Assembly: GCA_937893945.1 (NCBI GenBank)
Contig: CALCTA010000008.1
Coordinates: forward strand, 1 to 5,444
Direction: 5' to 3'
Source: an uncultured Clostridia bacterium
GTDB taxonomy: Bacteria; Bacillota; Clostridia; Oscillospirales; CAG-272
Length of the DNA stretch: 5,444 nt
Shown here one piece after another: positions 5,195 to 5,444 of this stretch. The position numbers and the translations under genes were made by a program. Within the stretch, counting starts at the first letter, position 1, and each line of letters begins with the position of its first letter. The notes under the pieces were generated by a model. The model searched no databases. It saw only the letters and a program-made list of their open reading frames with translations, and was not told the origin of the DNA.

Positions 5195-5444
5195 AGGGAA
5201 AAAGCATATTTTCGAAAAAATTGCATTTTTCGTTTTACCTTCCCTCTTATACCTCAGCATTTCGCAAAACGGGCGATTCGCAATGTTTTCGAAGAAAACT
5301 TGCGGCTTGCCAAGTGGTCGCCCGCGGACGTGCAATGCACGCCCCTACGGGTTTGATTGTTGTCCTAAATTTATCATCGGTAGGAGAGAGGTCTTTCTCC
5401 TCACGCCTTGCCTAACGCAATGATACCAAAAGCCTTCCCCAGCG
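5195..5444. other. Intergenic stretch without a supportable gene
   Basis: From the galT promoter to the right edge I find no coding region. Short open frames here lack ribosome sites and overlap the galT promoter or inverted repeats. The left part (5195-5236) is A/T tracts; 5261-5351 is a cluster of inverted repeats; 5382-5401 is a further small hairpin (AGGAGAGAG/CTTTCTCCT with one G-T pair). The last 15-20 bases (AAGCCTTCCCCAGCG) look like the start of a CCTTCCCC/GGGGAAGG hairpin cut by the window edge. Confidence 0.7.
5261..5351. repeat. Cluster of nested inverted repeats, dispersed-repeat-like
   Basis: Outer arms GGGCGA (5271-5276) and TCGCCC (5318-5323) enclose a long hairpin: CGCAA-T-GTTTTC (5279-5290) with GAAAACTTGCG (5294-5304), 11 pairs and one bulge. 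A small CTTGCCAAG palindrome (5306-5314) follows. Just beyond is CGTGCAATGCACG (5329-5341), a 13-base palindrome extending to 19 bases with one mismatch, then CCCCTACGGG. TTCGCAA is also directly repeated (5261-5267 and 5277-5283). The GC-rich palindromic style resembles REP/MITE-like intergenic elements of clostridial genomes. Only one copy is in this window, so that is inference. Confidence 0.55.

Noticed and set aside
5271..5323. A tRNA or tRNA-like cloverleaf suggested by outer arms enclosing hairpins
   Set aside because: It is only 53 bases, with no T-arm, anticodon arm or CCA-proximal acceptor pattern.
5067..5423. Plus-strand frames of 118 and 78 codons at the right end
   Set aside because: They overlap the galT start, its promoter and the inverted repeats, and have no convincing ribosome site.
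1..5444. CRISPR array, insertion sequence, phage genes or a new defence system
   Set aside because: I saw no spaced direct repeats, transposase, integrase or defence-type domains. Apart from the right-end repeats, the region is ordinary chromosomal sequence.

Overview
The window looks like a piece of a Bacillota (Clostridia-like) chromosome. The signs are strong GAGG/GGAGG ribosome binding sites, consensus sigma-A promoters, a class II (Firmicute-type) GalT, a DUF3737 protein, and a MarR/ABC exporter pair of the kind common in gut and rumen clostridia. Assignment below that level is not supportable from the sequence. The gene content is mostly ordinary; the interest lies in the regulatory DNA and in one repeat protein.

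Layout, left to right. Positions 1-985 (minus) hold the membrane half of a type I ABC exporter, cut by the left edge before its ATPase domain. Positions 982-1422 (minus) are its MarR-family regulator, overlapping the exporter start by 4 bp (ATGA). The marR promoter (1475-1503) is interlocked with a 41-bp near-perfect palindrome (1439-1479) that is probably the autoregulatory operator. Positions 1530-2366 (minus) encode a DUF3737 beta-solenoid protein with an unusually regular 19-residue repeat. Divergent, nearly back-to-back promoters at 2412-2488 drive this gene leftward and mntP, a manganese efflux pump (2521-3102, plus), rightward. A strong hairpin terminator (3107-3141) separates mntP from the convergent rnhA (RNase HI, 3158-3598, minus). 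rnhA lies 30 bp downstream of galT (3629-5131, minus), and the two probably share the galT promoter (5166-5194). The last 250 bp (5195-5444) contain no gene that I can support, only AT-rich tracts and a cluster of inverted repeats resembling a dispersed intergenic element.

How the parts relate: MarR plus exporter is a likely self-regulated drug or toxin efflux operon. MntP handles manganese homeostasis, GalT the Leloir galactose pathway, and RNase HI removes RNA from RNA:DNA hybrids. These look like independent transcription units side by side, not one pathway. The most interesting inference is that the marR palindrome may have two roles: operator for the marR promoter, and Rho-independent terminator for transcripts reading in from the DUF3737 gene. 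Transcripts starting at the marR promoter begin inside the palindrome and could not form the long hairpin.
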